DNA from: Bugula neritina
Lineage: Eukaryota; Bryozoa; Gymnolaemata; Cheilostomatida; Bugulidae
Assembly (NCBI GenBank): GCA_964035545.1
Contig: OZ037765.1
Span: forward strand, 33,665,004-33,729,003
Direction: 5' to 3'
Length of the DNA stretch: 64,000 nucleotides
Positions 60,489 through 64,000 of the stretch are shown one piece after another. Under the pieces are notes generated by a model, which was given only the letters and a program-made list of their open reading frames with translations, was not told the origin of the DNA and did no database searches. Made by a program: the position numbers and the translations under genes. The first letter of the stretch is position 1, and every line of letters starts with the position of its first letter.

Positions 60489-63400
60489 ATGGCTGATACT
60501 GCCGAAAGTGTCGGACTGCTGGGAGAGGGAGAACAGCCGACTACAGCTGCCGATGATAAGCCTCCAACTTCTAGTCCCGAGGAGTCAATGCCCAGCCCTG
60601 AGGAGGCGGATACTAATGTAGATGACCCTGAGGTCAATGAGGCTGCCGCAGATGGTGAAGCAGACCCTCCAGCTGCCGTAGAAAACGGTAAACCAGCCAA
60701 TGAAATTGCCGATGTCAGCGTGGAGATACTGGGAACTGGAGGTGAATGGGTCTATTACTACTATGACTGTATACTCTACTACTGTGACTGTATACTCTAC
60801 TACTGTGACTGTATACTCTACTACTGTGACTGTATACTCTACTACTGTGACTGTATACTCTACTACTGTGACTGTATACTCTACTACTGTGACTGTCTAC
60901 TCTACTACTGTGACTGTATACTCTACTACTGTGACTGTATACTCTGCTACTGTGACTGTATACTCTACTACTGTGACTGTATACTCTGCTACTGTGACTC
61001 TATACTCTACTACTGTGACTCTATACTCTACTACTGTGACTGTCTACTCTACTACTGTGACTCTATACTCTACAGTATAGTGTAATACTGTGGTGTAAAT
61101 GCTATGAGATTGTCACTATCAATATCACACTTCTGCTGATACAACTGGCAGACAAACTAATTAATAAAACATGTGGTTTAGCTTGACAAATCTGCCTATT
61201 AGATACTGGAAATCCTTTCAAGATTAGTCACTGACCCGTTGAATAGAAACTATGCTATGGAAAGTGGGTCAACACGCCGTGTGTAGTGAACCTTCCTTCA
61301 CCCTTTGTTAGTGTAGAAACTTAGCTCAGGATTTGGCAGTTTTATTAAAAGCTTCGACTTTTGTACCTTTGGCATGATTTGTTGGTGGTACCCCAGTGTA
61401 TTATGCAACATTGTAAAGAAAACATTGCTAGTGGGAGATGAAAGTGTGAACAGCTGGCATGAACCAGCTCTCCCATTCAATGCTCAAAATTTTGAAAACA
61501 TGCTGGTACTGCTATACTTGTGAGGTGTTGCTATATTTAGTGAGCAGTTTCTTCTGTCAATAGTTAGAGCATGTGTGTGTTACATGCAGCTAGTGTGATA
61601 GTATTGTGGTCAGTATTGTGTCTACTGTAGTGTATAGTGTATACTGTGTACTATACACTACAGTATACACTATACACTACATTATACGCTATACACTACA
61701 TTATACACTATACACTACATTATACACTATACACTACATTATACACTATACACTACATTATACACTATGCACTACATTATACACTATACACTACATTATA
61801 CTATACACTACATTATACACTGTACACTACATTATACACTATACACTACATTATACACTATACACTACAGTGTCTGGGCCCCATGCGACCTGATCCAACT
61901 ATATTAACAAATAATTAACTGATGTTGATTTTATTAGCTATGAATTATCACTATGCCACTACTGTGTAATATGATAGCTCTCTGACAGATGAGTGGTTAC
62001 TGCGGGTTGCCTTACCCCCCCCCTCCTACTATTCACGTGAATCTGGTCTCCATTGTGTGTTGGTGAAAGCATGTTTGGAATGACTAAGATAACAGTAGGT
62101 CATAAAGCACGTGTTATTCTATCCCCAGCTACTACTCTACAGGGCTCTCAGTAAGCTCTGTTACACGCACTAGGTAGGATATAGATAGGCTCATCTCTCC
62201 TCTACGTGTTATTCCAGAATCTTCTCTCTGCAGACTATAATTACTACTGAAGGCTGTTATTTGTATCTGATACTCAAGTATCCAGTGGTCTAGCTTGTTT
62301 ACAGACAAATTACTGCTATTAACTGAATAAATAAATAACTTTATCTGAGGTGTGTTAGGAAGCCAGCTGCTATGCTAATGCTAGTCCGAGCTCTACACGA
62401 CTGTAGACTGTCCTAGCCCTGGGCTATGGTCTTGTCCTTCACCTCGCGTGTCTTGAGCTAGTCATACCCTCAGTCCTCTAATATAAATTCAAGTTTTTTC
62501 TGTTTTCAAATATTTTTGCCACTGATTTGCCATCACAGAGTTTCCAATAAAAATAAGGAAACTGTTCAGTCTGTCGTTGTAGACTGTGGACTCTTCTTTT
62601 GCAGCGGGAACGTCTGCGGGCTATGTGGAGGTGCCCCAGGATGCTCAGTCTGTGGGCAGTGAAGAGTCTAAAGCTAAGTCTAAAAAGAAGGAGCCCCCCA
62701 TGGTCAGTCTGGGACAAGTGGTAAGATCTCGCTCTATTCTATGATTTTATCACCCATTAGCCTGAGGCCTCAAGTCCTGACAGTCTGCAGGAAGGCAAAG
62801 CCCCTCAATTAGCAGAAGAGTCATAGAAGATTGGCAGCTTCAAATGTTTGATACTCCGTCTTTATGGGCTGTAAATATTTAGTTTTGTGTTTCCCAACCG
62901 ATCTACTAGCTGTGGGCTGTCTGGGCAGAGTTGGCTGTGGGCTGTCTGGGACAGAGTTGGCTGTGGCCAACAAATACAACTTCAAATCTCTGTATGGGAT
63001 CTATTCTGCTGGTGGTGGTGACTCATGTGCTAATTGCTGCCGGTTTGTTTTAGCTTCGATACGCTGACAGTATGGACAAGCTGTTTATGTTCATCGGTTC
63101 CGTGGCCGCTGTGGTGCACGGCTGTGGCTTCCCCATCATGATGCTCGTGTTTGGCAGAATGCTTGACCAGTTCCTCGACACAGGGCAGCTCTGTGACATC
63201 TGTGCCAATCTCACTGACGTCATCGCTGACTTTAACAGTCAGCAGAATGACAGCGACTTTACTTGTGACACTTTCCTCAGCTCCAGTCCTGAAGATCTGG
63301 CGATTACTAAGTGAGTGACACCTACTGACTCAATACAGTACGTAGTCTGACACCTACTGACTCAATACAGTACATAGTCTGACACCTACTGTCAGTAATA

Positions 63401-64000
63401 TCACTTCACATTGCAGTCACGGTGGTGGTGAAATGATGGCATTTTGGAACAAATTCTGAATTCTGTTTACTCATAAGAATTGAGAAATAGAGTGCTATTT
63501 TTTGTCATTATAAAGTTGTAAAATATTAAAATGCTTCAAAGAGTTTGTCAACTGATGGCCTGATAGAAGCGCAATTGTATGTCATGAGACAGATGACTAC
63601 AATATTCTTCAACTCTTTACTATTGCATTTTTACAGGAATTTCTTCACTTACCAAAATCAAGTCCTTGGTGCCAATGACACTGGCTTACCACAGACCTTT
63701 GAGCAAGATGAACTTTTGGCCAACATGGTGCAATTCTCTATCTATTATATAGGTCAGTATTATGACATCACTCTGTGTATATATCTTATATAGGTCAGTA
63801 TTATGACATCACTCTGTGTATATATCTTATATAAGTCAGTATTATGACATCACTCTGCGTATATATCTTATATAGGTCAGTATTATGACATCACTCTGTG
63901 TATATATCTTATATAGGTCAGTATTATGACATCACTCTGCGTATATATCTTATATAGGTCAGTATTATGACATCACTCTGTATATATATCTTATATAGGT
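60489..64000 (+). CDS. ABCB-type (P-glycoprotein) ABC transporter, 5' part
   Basis: First four exons: 60489-60741, 62605-62720, 63054-63310, 63637-63752, phases consistent; the gene continues past the window. Residues 1-85 are an acidic low-complexity N-terminus (MADTAESVGLLGEGEQ); then a lysine-rich stretch and VSLGQVLRYADSMDKLFMFI, matching the P-glycoprotein FRYSNWLDKLYMVVG segment; then TM1 (LFMFIGSVAAVVHGCGFPIM) followed by MLVFGRMLDQF (human MMLVFGEMTDIF). An extracellular loop follows with possible N-glycosylation sites (NLT, NDS, NDT). Exon 4 ends FSIYYIG, matching the YYYSGIG start of TM2. ABCB transporters export lipids and xenobiotics at the plasma membrane using ATP. The ATP-binding domains lie outside the window. 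ABCB1/4/11-type full transporter is the likely class; orthology cannot be set from this part. Confidence 0.93.
60755..61078. repeat. 21-bp array at the donor of ABCB intron 1
   Basis: About 15 copies of TACTCTACTACTGTGACTGT plus A, starting about 13 bp after the donor (ACTGGAG/GTGAATG at 60742). Confidence 0.94.
61620..61872. repeat. 19-bp array inside ABCB intron 1
   Basis: About 13 copies of TACACTATACACTACATTA, mid-intron. Confidence 0.93.
63313..63395. repeat. 32-bp short array at the donor of ABCB intron 3
   Basis: About 2.5 copies with TGACACCTACTGACTCAATA, starting inside the donor region (CTAA/GTGAGTGACACC). Confidence 0.88.
63743..64000. repeat. 41-bp array duplicating the ABCB exon 4/intron 4 junction
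   Basis: About 6 copies to the window edge. Exon 4 ends TTATATAG before GTCAGTATTATGAC, and each unit repeats TTATATAG/GTCAGTATTATG. Confidence 0.94.

Overview
The window is animal nuclear DNA: AT-rich, intron-rich and full of minisatellites. Four multi-exon protein genes can be built base by base with matching splice phases: an unrecognised nuclear-type gene (22507-31070, +), an EFR3 homologue (35538-49282, +, 19 exons, 776 aa), a Bora homologue (49476-55338, -, 8 exons, 501 aa) and the first four exons of an ABCB/P-glycoprotein transporter (60489 to the window edge, +). A leucine-rich-repeat gene lies on the minus strand at 2255-4628. Bora is an animal protein, so this is a metazoan. The compact divergent sequences and LRR expansion fit an early-branching animal such as a sponge, but that is inference.

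Layout: 1-2254 unassigned AT-rich DNA; 2255-4628 LRR gene made of tandemly duplicated exon-intron units; 5550-6410 a 27/24-bp minisatellite; 8292-17959 an LTR retrotransposon (351-bp LTRs) into which a second LTR retrotransposon (10002-14405, 551-bp LTRs, ACCAC target duplication) has inserted, splitting the outer protease; 18000-22480 intergenic, with a TTAA-flanked inverted-repeat element and a large CT microsatellite; 22507-31070 the unrecognised gene; 31070-35537 intergenic, with a hairpin element; 35538-49282 EFR3; 49476-55338 Bora, convergent with EFR3 and 193 bp away; 55339-60300 intergenic; 60489-64000 ABCB transporter start.

Both retrotransposons look recent because each pair of LTRs reads as identical by eye. 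Both lack reverse transcriptase, so they probably moved with enzymes supplied in trans. The inner one keeps integrase upstream of a leftover RNase H tail, the order known from Gmr1-like Ty3/gypsy elements. The outer one carries an extra zinc-finger/coiled-coil ORF whose start appears to lie across a 256-bp intron.

The most unusual signal is in the host genes. About half of the 38 introns traced here carry a tandem-repeat array that begins at, or within a few tens of bases of, the 5' splice site. In several of them the repeat unit is the exon-intron junction itself, so the true donor is followed by 2 to about 53 copies of the same donor. In four of these cases (EFR3 introns 6 and 13, Bora intron 1, ABCB intron 4), use of any later copy would add an in-frame stop.
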